From the NCBI RefSeq assembly GCF_006716785.1, contig NZ_VFPQ01000001.1:3844001-3908000 (forward strand): a DNA stretch of 64,000 nucleotides, read 5' to 3'. Under the pieces are notes generated by a model, which made no database searches, was not told the origin of the DNA, and was given only the letters and a program-made list of their open reading frames with translations. The position numbers and the translations under genes are program-made. The stretch comes from Thermopolyspora flexuosa (GTDB lineage Bacteria > Actinomycetota > Actinomycetes > Streptosporangiales > Streptosporangiaceae). Numbering within the stretch: position 1 is the first letter of the stretch; every line of letters starts with the position of its first letter. Shown here piece by piece: positions 47,678-57,143 of the stretch.

Positions 47678-48493
47678 CTAGCCGCGGCCGAGCCGGGCGA
47701 GCTGCCGGCTCTGCGCCACGAGGCGCCCGGCGGAGTCGCGCACCTCGACGTTCTCGTCGAACCAGCCCTCGGCGATGAGGGAGCCGCTGCCGATCACCGT
47801 GAGCCAGCCGGGGGCGGGCAGCGCGCGCAGGTACCAGGTGAGCTCGACGGTGGGGGCCCAGCCGCGGGCGCCCGCGGAGAACACCACCGGCGGCAGCGCG
47901 TCGACCGCGAGGGCGATCACGAACGGGTCCGGGTCCTGCGGCTCGGCGAGCCGGAAGTAGGCGCGCATCTCGGGGCGGCCGGTCGGGGTGCCCTTGTACC
48001 AGCCGATCGTCGGCGGGTCGAACAGCAGCTCCACCTGTGAGTTGAACGGCATGTTCGACTCGGGCCGGGGCGCGGGCAGCGGCCGGCACTCCTCGATCGG
48101 CGGCATCGGCGGCGCCGGGGCCGACCAGGTCAGCTCGCCCGGCTCGGGCTCGGCCCCCGGCTCGTACGGCCGCAGGTTCGCCGTGGTGACGAACGCCTCG
48201 ACGAACGGCGTGCCGTCCTGCACCAGGCTCGCCCGGGTCACCGTGGTGGTGCGGCCGGACCTGATCCGCTCGAGCCGCACCGTCGCCGGGCCGGGCCGCG
48301 CCACGCGGAGGAACTGGGCGCTGGTGGCGACGGGATGGTCGTGCGGTGAGGCGTCGACCACGGCGCGCAGCAGCACGGCCATGAGGTAGCCGCCGTTGAG
48401 CGCCGTGCCGATCGTGTAGCCGGCGTCGAGGCACACGTCATAGGTGGTGTCGTCCACCTTGATCGCCTGTGTCGCGTCGTCGAACTTGGTCAT
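47678..48493 (-). CDS. Thioesterase family (hot-dog, TesB-like) protein
   Basis: This 271-residue protein has two hot-dog halves. The first has DAGYTIGTALNGGYLMAVLLRA and the second has GWAPTVELTWYLRALPAPGW with the AEGWFDENVEVRDSAGRLVAQSRQLA strand block. Such proteins are acyl-CoA thioesterases of unknown acyl preference. ATG 48493 fits the domain start; the longer frame has no matching sequence. It is divergent from the DUF3352 gene. Confidence 0.85.
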   Translation of the reverse strand: MTKFDDATQAIKVDDTTYDVCLDAGYTIGTALNGGYLMAVLLRAVVDASPHDHPVATSAQFLRVARPGPATVRLERIRSGRTTTVTRASLVQDGTPFVEAFVTTANLRPYEPGAEPEPGELTWSAPAPPMPPIEECRPLPAPRPESNMPFNSQVELLFDPPTIGWYKGTPTGRPEMRAYFRLAEPQDPDPFVIALAVDALPPVVFSAGARGWAPTVELTWYLRALPAPGWLTVIGSGSLIAEGWFDENVEVRDSAGRLVAQSRQLARLGRG

Positions 48494-48570
48494 GCACGCG
48501 TCCCCGGAAGGCCGAACGATGTTCTGCGCCAAGCCTACAGTCCGGCCACAATCCGTCACAGCCGGGGAAA

Positions 48571-48600
48571 ATGTCGTACGCCCGTGATAGCACGACATTA
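48571..48600. promoter_or_regulatory. Inverted repeat between divergent genes
   Basis: AATGTCGT (48571-48578) and ACGACATT (48593-48600) form a perfect 8-bp inverted repeat whose half-sites are 22 bp apart centre to centre, two helical turns. It lies in the divergent spacer between the thioesterase and DUF3352 genes and may be the operator of a dimeric regulator. Confidence 0.45.
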
Positions 48601-48691
48601 GGGTTAGACGAGTGAAAGTAGTGATTTAGTTCCTTGCAAGCCGATCGCTAGCGGCCTGTCCTAGCGTTCGAGCATCCCGCAACGTCGTTTC

Positions 48692-50650
48692 ATGAGCGAG
48701 ACAATGCCTGTCAACGATCCCCCGAACCAGCCATATCCACCTGACCAGGATCCCAACCGGACGGTCGTCTACCGCCCGCAGCAGGGCCGGCCCCAGCAGG
48801 GCACGCCGCAGGGCGGGCAGCAGTACGGGCAGCCTCCGCAGGGCGGGCCGCAGTACGCACAGCCCCCGCAGGGCGCACCCCAGTACGGCCAGCAGCCGTA
48901 CGGCGGTCAGCCGTACGGACAGCCCGGCCAGGGTGCCCCGCAGTACGGCCAGCAGCCGTACGGCGCCCAGCCGTACGGCCAGGGCGCCCCGCAGTACGGC
49001 CAGCCGTACGGCGGCCAGCCGTACGGACAGCCCGGCCAGGGCGCACCCCAGTACGGCCGGCCGTACGGCGGCCAGCAGGCGTACGGCGCCGCGACCGGTG
49101 AGGAGCCGACCCTGCACGCCCCGCGACCGGCCTGGACGCCGGGCGGGCAGGGCCCCGAAGTGCTCGGCTCGGAGCCGGGCGGCGCGGGGCAGCCGCGCAA
49201 GAAGGGCTGGCTGCTGGCGATCGTCGCCGCGGTCATCGTCGCCCTGCTCGGCGGCGGCGGGTACGTGGCCGTCAACGCGCTCAGCGGCGGCGGGGCGCAG
49301 CCGCAGGACGTGCTGCCCGGCAACGCGCTCGCGTACATCCGGCTCGACCTCGACCCGGCGGCGAACCAGAAGATCGCGATGTTCAACATCGCGCGCAAGT
49401 TCACCGTCACCAAGGACGCGTTCAGCGGCGAGGACCCGCGCCAGGCGATCGTCGAGCTGCTGAAGCAGAGCGAGGACGTCAAGGTCGACTTCGCCAAGGA
49501 CGTCGAGCCCTGGCTCGGCCACCGCGTCGGCATCGCCGTGCTCCCGCCGGAGCAGGCGGGCAAGGACCCCGAGGTCGTGCTCGCCGTACAGGTGACCGAT
49601 GAGGACGCGGCCCGCGACGGCCTCGCCAAGATCACCGAGGATGACGTCGTCATCGGCTTCCGCGAGGACTACGCCCTGCTCGCCGAGAACCAGAAGCTCC
49701 TCGACCAGGCGGTGAACGCCTCGGCGACGCTCGCCCAGAACGGCGACTTCTCCGGCGACATGGCCACGCTCGGCGAGCCCGGCGTGCTGTCCTTCTGGGC
49801 GAACCTCTCCGAGGTCATCAAGTCCGCCGGTGACGGGATCACCGCCGACCAGCGGGAGCAGCTCAAGGACCTCGAGGGCTCCCGGTTCGTGGGCGCGCTG
49901 CGGTTCGACAGTGCGTACGCCGAGCTCGCCGGCATGGTCCGCGGCGTGAAGAACCTGCCCGAGGGCGGCACCGCGGGCGCCCAGGTCACCACGCTGCCCG
50001 CCACCACGGCCGGTGCGCTGTCCATCTCCGGCCTCGGCGAGCTGCTCAACGAGCGGTGGAACGACCTGCTCCGCTCGGCCCCGTCCGGTGCGGACGGGAC
50101 GTCCTTCGAGCAGCAGCTCAACCAGCTGCAGCAGGCCACCGGCCTGCGGCTGCCGCAGGACCTGGTCACGCTGCTCGGCACGAACGTCACCCTCGCGGTC
50201 GACGAGCGCGGCCTCGACCAGCAGAACCCGAACATCGGCGTGCGGTTCGCCACCGACGCCGCCGCGGCCGAGCAGGTCTACGCCAAGCTCGAGCGCCTGT
50301 TCAACCAGAGCGCCGGCGCCGGCATGGGCACCACGACCACCACGGCGACTCCGCAGATCTTCAAGGCGTCCAAGGAGGGCACCTTCGTGCTCGCCGCGTC
50401 CCAGGCGTACGCCGACGAGCTCGCCAAGGACGGCGCGCTCGGCCAGAACGAGACCTTCACCACCGCGGTGCCCGACGCCGAGAAGGCCGCGTTCACGCTC
50501 TACGTCGACCTCGACAAGATCGAGCCGCTCTACCTGCAGAACCTGCAGGGTGACGACCGGGCGAACGCCCAGGTGCTGCGCGCCGTCGGCCTGAGCGGCA
50601 ACATCGACGGCGACCAGGTGAACGTCTCGCTGCGCGTGCTGTTCAACTGA
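48692..50650 (+). CDS. DUF3352 membrane-anchored protein with Gln/Pro/Tyr/Gly repeat N-terminus
   Basis: This 652-residue protein begins with about 130 residues of imperfect repeats of the type QYGQPPQGGP and PYGGQPYGQPGQ. A basic stop (RKKGW) and one membrane helix (LLAIVAAVIVALLGGGGYVAV) follow. The large extracytoplasmic DUF3352 domain then starts at DVLPGNALAYIRLDLDPA. Proteins of this layout are common in actinobacteria, with unknown role; the low-complexity cytoplasmic region suggests multivalent contacts. The repeats are also visible in the DNA (48780-49090). No clear ribosome binding site precedes ATG 48692. Confidence 0.88.
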   Translation: MSETMPVNDPPNQPYPPDQDPNRTVVYRPQQGRPQQGTPQGGQQYGQPPQGGPQYAQPPQGAPQYGQQPYGGQPYGQPGQGAPQYGQQPYGAQPYGQGAPQYGQPYGGQPYGQPGQGAPQYGRPYGGQQAYGAATGEEPTLHAPRPAWTPGGQGPEVLGSEPGGAGQPRKKGWLLAIVAAVIVALLGGGGYVAVNALSGGGAQPQDVLPGNALAYIRLDLDPAANQKIAMFNIARKFTVTKDAFSGEDPRQAIVELLKQSEDVKVDFAKDVEPWLGHRVGIAVLPPEQAGKDPEVVLAVQVTDEDAARDGLAKITEDDVVIGFREDYALLAENQKLLDQAVNASATLAQNGDFSGDMATLGEPGVLSFWANLSEVIKSAGDGITADQREQLKDLEGSRFVGALRFDSAYAELAGMVRGVKNLPEGGTAGAQVTTLPATTAGALSISGLGELLNERWNDLLRSAPSGADGTSFEQQLNQLQQATGLRLPQDLVTLLGTNVTLAVDERGLDQQNPNIGVRFATDAAAAEQVYAKLERLFNQSAGAGMGTTTTTATPQIFKASKEGTFVLAASQAYADELAKDGALGQNETFTTAVPDAEKAAFTLYVDLDKIEPLYLQNLQGDDRANAQVLRAVGLSGNIDGDQVNVSLRVLFN

Positions 50651-50681
50651 TCTCGGCCCTCCGGTTCGCCGGAGCGCCCGC

Positions 50682-50710
50682 GGGCCCGGAGACGCCAGGT
50701 CTCCGGGCCC
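50682..50710. terminator. Strong bidirectional terminator hairpin
   Basis: GGGCCCGGAGAC (50682-50693) pairs perfectly with GTCTCCGGGCCC (50699-50710) around a 5-nt loop. It lies between the convergent DUF3352 and PEP-mutase-family genes. Confidence 0.85.
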
Positions 50711-50733
50711 GAACCGTGCCCGGGCCCGCCGCG

Positions 50734-51567
50734 CTACCGCAGCAGCGCGGTGATCTCGCCGTACGACGGCACCGTGGGGACGGCGTCCGCGCGGCCGTCC
50801 GCGCCGAGCACGGCCGCGAGCGCGGCGTGCAGCGCGGCACGGTACGGCAGCGAGCCGGTGCTCACCCGGGCGACCCCCAGCTCGCCGAGCTCGCGCAGCG
50901 TCGGCCCGGTCGGCTGGAACAGCACGTTCACCGGCACCCCGGCGGCCTCGACCACCGCGGCGATCGCGGCCTTGTCCGGCAGCGCGGGCACGAACACCCC
51001 GTCCGCCCCCGCGTCGGCGTACCGGCGCACCCGCCGCAGCGTCTCGGCCAGGTCCGGCACGTGGCCGGGGACTCCGGCGACGGCGAGCCAGTGCGTGTCG
51101 GTGCGGGCGTTGACGAACACGCGCGGGGCGCGCTCCTTGACCGCGGCGATCACCCGCGGCAGGTGGCCCTCGGGGGCGAGCCCGTCGGGACGGCCGTCCT
51201 CGATGTTCACCCCGACCACGCCGAGTTCGGCCAGCTCGGCGACGAGGTCCGCGACCTCGCCCGGGTCCTCGGAGAACCCGCCCTCGATGTCCACGGTGAG
51301 CAGGCAGGGCAGCCGGGCCAGCGACCGGGCGAGCGCGACCGTCTCGGCCCGGGTGGCCCCGGCCCCGTCCGGCCGGCCGCAGGCCGCGGCGACGCCCAGG
51401 CTCGTGGTGCCGACGGCGGCGAAGCCGTGCGCGACGAACAGCGCCGCCGAGCCGTGGTCCCAGGCGTTCGGCAGCAGGAACGGGTGCCCCTGGCGATGCA
51501 GGCGGACGAAGGCGTCGAAGGTCATCACGTGCGCAGGGCGGCCGCCCTGTTCCCTCCCCTGTGACAT
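50734..51567 (-). CDS. Isocitrate lyase/PEP mutase family protein
   Basis: This 277-residue TIM-barrel protein has the family substrate-binding start FLLPNAWDHGSAALF, the metal/acid region LTVDIEGGFSEDP and VGVNIEDGR, and NARTDTHWLA. These are typical of PEP mutase-like carboxyvinyl- or 2-methylisocitrate-type lyases, but the active-site loop does not match isocitrate lyase itself. The reaction is unknown. ATG 51567 is used; ATG 51525 begins closer to the conserved core and is an alternative. Confidence 0.85.
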   Translation of the reverse strand: MSQGREQGGRPAHVMTFDAFVRLHRQGHPFLLPNAWDHGSAALFVAHGFAAVGTTSLGVAAACGRPDGAGATRAETVALARSLARLPCLLTVDIEGGFSEDPGEVADLVAELAELGVVGVNIEDGRPDGLAPEGHLPRVIAAVKERAPRVFVNARTDTHWLAVAGVPGHVPDLAETLRRVRRYADAGADGVFVPALPDKAAIAAVVEAAGVPVNVLFQPTGPTLRELGELGVARVSTGSLPYRAALHAALAAVLGADGRADAVPTVPSYGEITALLR

Positions 51568-51607
51568 CCGGCGGTGGACGGTCAGGGGACGCGCCGGGAA
51601 AAGAACG

Positions 51608-51650
51608 CGCCCCGATCCGGCACCCTACGCGGTGGCGCCGGATCGGGGCG
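51608..51650. terminator. Terminator hairpin after cysM
   Basis: CGCCCCGATCCGGC (51608-51621) pairs perfectly over 14 bp with GCCGGATCGGGGCG (51637-51650). T-rich runs lie on both sides (ATTTTTC on the plus side, TTCTTTT reading leftward), so it should stop transcription in both directions. Confidence 0.85.
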
Positions 51651-51658
51651 GCGATTTT

Positions 51659-52913
<1,255 letters not shown>

Positions 52914-53051
52914 CGCGGGTCAAACTCCTTGATCGGTGGACGTCGTGAAAGGCGCCACCCTTACTGAACAACGGGCGGGCCGGAGGGGATTCCTCGGGCC
53001 TGACCTCGGCCTGCGGCCCGCGGGGCGACGCGCCCGCGCGCGGGTCGCGGC

Positions 53052-53183
53052 CTAGCGTGAAACAGGCCGACTGCGGTGGCCGGAACAGTCGTAGACGACG
53101 ACAAACCGACAGTGGCCGAACAGGAAGCTCTGCACGGGCGAGCCCGGCGGCACACTGGGCGTCGGCTGCTCGGCGGTCGGCAT
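53052..53183 (-). CDS. Possible 43-residue leader or small protein before cysO
   Basis: The frame starts at ATG 53183, seven nt after TAGACT (53191-53196), with TGTCCC 17 bp further upstream, a good leaderless promoter. The peptide has a Thr/Pro-rich start and two cysteines near its end (GHCRFVVVYDCSGH). The 140 bp from its stop to cysO are GC-rich with inverted repeats (around 53000-53050), as in attenuator leaders. It may sense cysteine supply or may be a plain small protein; no homologue was recognised. Confidence 0.4.
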   Translation of the reverse strand: MPTAEQPTPSVPPGSPVQSFLFGHCRFVVVYDCSGHRSRPVSR

Positions 53184-53226
53184 GACCACGAGTCTACCCG
53201 CCCGGGTACTGCCGGGACAGCGCGCC

Positions 53227-53640
53227 TCAGGCCTCCTCGACGATCTCGACCTCCTCCTCGGTCACCACGCCGTCCACGATGCGGTAGGAACGCAGCGGGG
53301 TGTGGTCGGGGTCGGCCGTGGAGACCAGGACGTAGTGCGACTCGGGCCAGGCGGCCAGCGCGATGTCGGTGCGCGACGGGTAGGCCTCGGTCGCGGTGTG
53401 GGAGTGGTAGATCACCACCGGCTCCTCGTCCCGGTCCCACATCTCGTTCCAGACCTTGATCTGCTCGGTCGAGTCGAACTCGTAGAACGTGGGCGAGCGC
53501 GCGGCGTTACGCATCGGAATGAAACGCTCGGGGCGGTCCGAGCCGGCCGGACCGGCGATGATGCCGCACGCCTCGTCCGGATGGTCGGCGCGGGCGTGGG
53601 CGATGATCTTGTCGACCAGGTCCCGTGAGATCCTCAGCAT
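53227..53640 (-). CDS. mec: [CysO]-cysteine peptidase Mec (JAMM family)
   Basis: This 137-residue JAMM metalloprotease has Glu23 and the zinc set HSHTATEAYPSRTD (His79, His81, Asp92). In Mycobacterium it releases cysteine from the CysO-cysteine adduct made by CysM. TAGCGT at 53648-53653 is exactly 7 nt before the ATG, so it has its own leaderless promoter inside the end of the DUF2017 gene region. cysO and cysM follow downstream. Confidence 0.95.
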   Translation of the reverse strand: MLRISRDLVDKIIAHARADHPDEACGIIAGPAGSDRPERFIPMRNAARSPTFYEFDSTEQIKVWNEMWDRDEEPVVIYHSHTATEAYPSRTDIALAAWPESHYVLVSTADPDHTPLRSYRIVDGVVTEEEVEIVEEA

Positions 53641-53650
53641 GTGAAGGACG

Positions 53651-54184
53651 CTACCAAAGCGCTCTGACCAGGCTGTCTTGGAGGTAGGTCAACCAGTCAT
53701 AGGTGACGAACGCCGCATACCGCTCGTCGTCCTCGGACATGCGCTCGATCTGCTCGTGCACCTCCTCGGTGACCTCGAGGCGGGTGCCGAGCGCGAGCCG
53801 TACGTCGTTGAGCGCGCGCAGCCACGCCGTGGCCTGCTCGGCGTCGAGCTCGATTTTCCCGGGTACGGCGGTGCGCAGCACCACCTCGGCGTCCGCGCGC
53901 TTGCCGTCGCGCAGGCTCGGCTCGGTGTACCGCCGGAACTCGAGCGCCTCCTTCTCGTCGGCGTAGGCGGCGGGGAACAGCCGGGCGAGCACGGGGTCGG
54001 TGGGCGGGGTCACCTCCGCGGCACCGATGCCCAGCGCCCGCTCGAGCGGGTCGTCCGACCCGGCCGATCCCGGTCCCACCAGGTCGAGGATCTGCGCCAC
54101 CAGCGACCGGAGGATCGCCACCTCGCCGTGGTCGAGACGGATCGACACCCTGCCGTCGCGCCCGGCCTTGAACCCGCCGCCCAT
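53651..54184 (-). CDS. DUF2017 protein
   Basis: This 177-residue protein is of the DUF2017 family, which in actinobacteria almost always lies next to clpS. Conserved parts are LVAQILDLVG, DPVLARLFPAAYADEKEALEFRR, TEPSLRDGKRADAEVVL and the C-terminal YDWLTYLQDSLVRAL. Its role is unknown; the neighbourhood suggests a link to ClpS-mediated protein degradation. The GGTGGA 7 nt before the ATG supports the start. Confidence 0.9.
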   Translation of the reverse strand: MGGGFKAGRDGRVSIRLDHGEVAILRSLVAQILDLVGPGSAGSDDPLERALGIGAAEVTPPTDPVLARLFPAAYADEKEALEFRRYTEPSLRDGKRADAEVVLRTAVPGKIELDAEQATAWLRALNDVRLALGTRLEVTEEVHEQIERMSEDDERYAAFVTYDWLTYLQDSLVRALW

Positions 54185-54248
54185 GCCGCGTCCACCGATC
54201 CCTGTCCGCCTACGCGTGTACTACCTACGCCCGCCCGCCGACGTCCGC

Positions 54249-54539
54249 CTACCGGTCCTGCTGGATCGTGGCCCACAGACCGTAGGAGTGGAGGATCTGC
54301 GCGTCACGCTCCATCTCCTCCCGGGTACCGCTCGCCACCACGGCCTTGCCCTTGTAGTGCACGTCGAGCATGAGCTTCTCCGCCTTCGCGCGCGGGTAGC
54401 CGAACACGGTCTGGAAGACGTAGGTCACGTAGGACATGAGGTTGATCGGGTCGTTCCAGACGATCGTCACCCATGGCACATCGGGTCGCACGTCCGACGA
54501 CGGACGCTCGACCTCGACCGGAGCAGCTGTGGCAACCAC
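54249..54539 (-). CDS. clpS: ATP-dependent Clp protease adaptor ClpS
   Basis: ClpS brings N-degron substrates to the Clp unfoldase. The 96-residue protein has the typical core [20 protein letters not shown] and the C-terminal [23 protein letters not shown] 54539 is chosen on family length. The start lies only 39 bp from the divergent pncB start, so the two promoters must overlap. DUF2017 and mec follow. Confidence 0.95.
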   Translation of the reverse strand: MVATAAPVEVERPSSDVRPDVPWVTIVWNDPINLMSYVTYVFQTVFGYPRAKAEKLMLDVHYKGKAVVASGTREEMERDAQILHSYGLWATIQQDR

Positions 54540-54578
54540 ATCCCCAGTCTGCCCTAAGCGAGCCGTAGTCTTCGACAC

Positions 54579-55910
54579 GTGAAAACGACCATGAGTACGG
54601 CGTTGCACACCGATCACTACGAGCTCACCATGCTGCGGGCCGCGCTGGCGAGCGGCGCGGCACACCGGCGGGCGGTGTTCGAGGTGTTCGCCCGGCGCCT
54701 GCCCGGTGACCGCCGCTACGGCGTGGTCGCCGGGACCGGCCGGCTGCTCGACGCGCTGGAGAACTTCCGGTTCGGTGAGGAGGAGCTCACCTTCCTGCGA
54801 CGCCGCGGGATCATCGACGACCGGACGGCCGAGTACCTGTCCGGCTACCGGTTCGGCGGGGACGTGCACGGCTACCCCGAGGGCGAGTGCTACTTCCCCG
54901 GCTCACCGATCCTCGTGGTGGAGGGCACGTTCGCCGAGACCGTGCTGCTGGAGACGCTGGTCCTGTCGATCCTCAACCACGACAGCGCGATCGCCGCGGC
55001 GGCCTCCCGCATGGTGCGCGCCGCGGGCTCGCGGCCGCTGATCGAGATGGGCTCGCGCCGTACCCACGAGGACGCCGCGGTCGCCGCGGCCCGCGCCGCC
55101 TACATCTGCGGCTTCGCCTCCACCTCCAACCTGCTCGCCGGGCTGCGGTACGGCGTGCCCACCACCGGCACCAGCGCGCACGCCTTCACCCTGCTGCACG
55201 ACAGCGAGGCCGACGCGTTCCGGGTCCAGGTCGACTCGCTCGGCCGGTCCACCACGCTGCTCGTCGACACCTACGACGTGAAGACCGCGGTGCGCACCGC
55301 GATCGAGGTCGCCGGGACCGACCTCGGCATGGTGCGCATCGACTCCGGCGACCTCGCCGAGGCCGCGCACGAGGTACGCGCGCTCCTCGACGAGCTCGGC
55401 GCGCACCGCACCGGGATCGTGGTCACCGGGGACCTCGACGAGCACGCGATCGCCGCGCTCGCCGCCGCGCCGGTCAACGCGTACGGCGTCGGCACCAAGC
55501 TGGTCACCGGGTCCGGTGCGCCCACGGCCGCGCTCGTCTACAAGCTCGTCGCCCGGGAGGACGCCCAGGGCGTGATGCGGCCGGTCGCGAAGCGCTCGGT
55601 GGGCAAGCCCAGCCGCGGCGGGCGCAAGTTCGCGTTCCGGGCGATCGGGCCGGACGGGATCGCGCGGGCGGAGATCGTCACCACCGCCCCGGCCATGCCG
55701 GTCGACCAGCTCGAGGCGCTCGCCGAGTCGCCGGGCGGCGAGCGGCCCGGGCGTCCGCTGCTGGTCCCCCTGGTGCGCAAGGGCGAGATCGTCGGCCGGG
55801 AGCCGCTCGACGCCGCCCGGGAGCGGCACCGCCGTTCCGTCGCCGAGCTGCCGCCGGCCGCGCTGCACCTTTCGCCCGGGGACACGGCGATTCCCACCGT
55901 GTTCGCCTGA
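54579..55910 (+). CDS. pncB: Nicotinate phosphoribosyltransferase
   Basis: PncB makes nicotinate mononucleotide from nicotinate and PRPP (NAD salvage). The 443-residue protein has the family start [16 protein letters not shown], the active-site region [44 protein letters not shown] and [15 protein letters not shown] at 54566-54571 is 7 nt before the GTG, a leaderless promoter. pncA follows 49 bp later, giving a salvage pair. Confidence 0.96.
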   Translation: MKTTMSTALHTDHYELTMLRAALASGAAHRRAVFEVFARRLPGDRRYGVVAGTGRLLDALENFRFGEEELTFLRRRGIIDDRTAEYLSGYRFGGDVHGYPEGECYFPGSPILVVEGTFAETVLLETLVLSILNHDSAIAAAASRMVRAAGSRPLIEMGSRRTHEDAAVAAARAAYICGFASTSNLLAGLRYGVPTTGTSAHAFTLLHDSEADAFRVQVDSLGRSTTLLVDTYDVKTAVRTAIEVAGTDLGMVRIDSGDLAEAAHEVRALLDELGAHRTGIVVTGDLDEHAIAALAAAPVNAYGVGTKLVTGSGAPTAALVYKLVAREDAQGVMRPVAKRSVGKPSRGGRKFAFRAIGPDGIARAEIVTTAPAMPVDQLEALAESPGGERPGRPLLVPLVRKGEIVGREPLDAARERHRRSVAELPPAALHLSPGDTAIPTVFA

Positions 55911-55959
55911 CGTACGATCAAGGGTGGGCGACGCCACACCAGTCGAGGAGAGCACGACC

Positions 55960-56535
55960 ATGAGCACGGCACTGGTCATCGTCGACGTACAGAACGACTT
56001 CTGCGAGGGCGGCAGCCTCGCGGTGGCCGGCGGCGCCGACGTCGCCGCCGCGATCACCCGGCACATCGCGGAACGGCGGTACGACCACATCGTGGCGACC
56101 CGGGACCACCACGTCGATCCCGGCGACCACTTCGCCGACGAGCCCGACTTCGTGCGCTCCTGGCCCGCGCACTGCATCGCCGGTACCCCGGGCGCCGAGT
56201 TCCATCCCCACCTCGACACCTCGGCGGTCGAGGAGGTGTTCAGCAAGGGTGCCGACTCCGCGGCCTACAGCGGCTTCGAAGGGGCGGCGCCGGACGGCAC
56301 CCCGCTGGTCGAGTGGCTCCGCGCCCGGGGGGTGACGTCCGTCGACATCGTCGGCATCGCCACGGACCACTGCGTCCGGGCCACCGCGATCGACGCGGCG
56401 CGGCACGGTTTCACCACGCGGGTGCTGCTCGATCTCACCGCCGGCGTGGCACCGCAGACGACCGAGCAGGCGATCTCCGAGATGAAGGCGGCGGGCGTCG
56501 AGCTGACCGGCACCCCGGTCGTGCGCGCCGCCTAG
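55960..56535 (+). CDS. pncA: Nicotinamidase
   Basis: PncA hydrolyses nicotinamide to nicotinate, the substrate of the preceding PncB. The 191-residue protein has the catalytic Asp in VIVDVQNDF (Asp9), metal ligands in DHHVDPGDHF, the Lys in VFSKGADS and the nucleophile Cys in IVGIATDHCVRATA. ATG 55960 has GAGGAG about 10 nt upstream; an in-frame ATG at 55924 is less likely. Confidence 0.96.
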   Translation: MSTALVIVDVQNDFCEGGSLAVAGGADVAAAITRHIAERRYDHIVATRDHHVDPGDHFADEPDFVRSWPAHCIAGTPGAEFHPHLDTSAVEEVFSKGADSAAYSGFEGAAPDGTPLVEWLRARGVTSVDIVGIATDHCVRATAIDAARHGFTTRVLLDLTAGVAPQTTEQAISEMKAAGVELTGTPVVRAA

Positions 56536-56545
56536 GGGTTCCGTC

Positions 56546-57022
56546 TCAGACCTTGGTCAGGCCGAGAAAGGCCATGACCTTGTCCAGCTTGTCGTGCACC
56601 GAGGCGACATCGGCGCGCACATCCTGGATGTCGCTCTTGAGCTCGGTCCGGACCTCCTGAATCTCACCCTTGAGCTCGGTCCGGACGCCCTCGATCTTCT
56701 CGGTGAGCTCGGTCCGGACCTCCTGGATCTCACCCTTGAGCTCGGTCCGGACGCCCTCGATCTTCTCGGTGAGCTCGGTCCGGACGCCCTCGATCTTCTC
56801 GGTGAGCTCGGTCCGGACCCCCTCGATCTTCTCGGTGAGCTCGGTCCGAACCTCCTGAATCTCGCCCTTGAGCTCGGTGCGGACCGCCTCGATGTCGCCC
56901 TTGAGTTCCGTGCGGAGGCCGTCCAGCTTGGCGTTCGTGGCGTCGATCCTGGTGAGGACCTCTTCGAACATCGGAGTCACGTACTCGCGTACCTCCGCTC
57001 GGATCAGCGTGGTCAGATCCAT
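56546..57022 (-). CDS. Hendecad-repeat coiled-coil protein
   Basis: This 158-residue protein has a short start (MDLTTLIRAEVREYVTPMFE) and a helix. A run of eleven-residue repeats then covers residues about 34-135, alternating VRTELKGEIQE and VRTELTEKIEG. A last helix with DVRADVASVHDKLDKVMAFL closes it. Eleven-residue periodicity favours a long, nearly straight coiled coil. The DNA repeats every 33 bp with near identity, so unit number may vary between strains. GGGGAG lies 8 nt before the ATG. Function unknown; similar repeats occur in CCDC90/bacterial coiled-coil proteins. Confidence 0.85.
   Translation of the reverse strand: MDLTTLIRAEVREYVTPMFEEVLTRIDATNAKLDGLRTELKGDIEAVRTELKGEIQEVRTELTEKIEGVRTELTEKIEGVRTELTEKIEGVRTELKGEIQEVRTELTEKIEGVRTELKGEIQEVRTELKSDIQDVRADVASVHDKLDKVMAFLGLTKV
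56640..56900 (-). repeat. 33-bp tandem repeats inside the coiled-coil gene
   Basis: About eight copies of a 33-bp unit containing GAGCTCGGTCCGGAC (plus strand) follow one another with few mismatches, giving two alternating subtypes. All copies keep the reading frame. Such near-identical units are prone to slip. Confidence 0.85.
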
Positions 57023-57143
57023 ATGCGTAACTCCCCTAAGCGTAGATGCGTGGACCAAGCCCTGACGGGCCGAAGATGAACACGAAGAGTACTCGCTTAG
57101 TCACGCTCGCGTAGGGGAATGGTCAAAAACGGTGGGCGACGGC

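Noticed and set aside
48780-49090. Repeated CAGTACGGCCAGC-type units as a possible repeat element
   Set aside because: They are in-frame codons for a Gln/Tyr/Gly/Pro-rich protein tract, with no unit conserved outside the gene.
56640-56900. Tandem 33-bp repeats as a possible CRISPR array
   Set aside because: There are no unique spacers, the period equals eleven codons, and the units encode a regular coiled coil.
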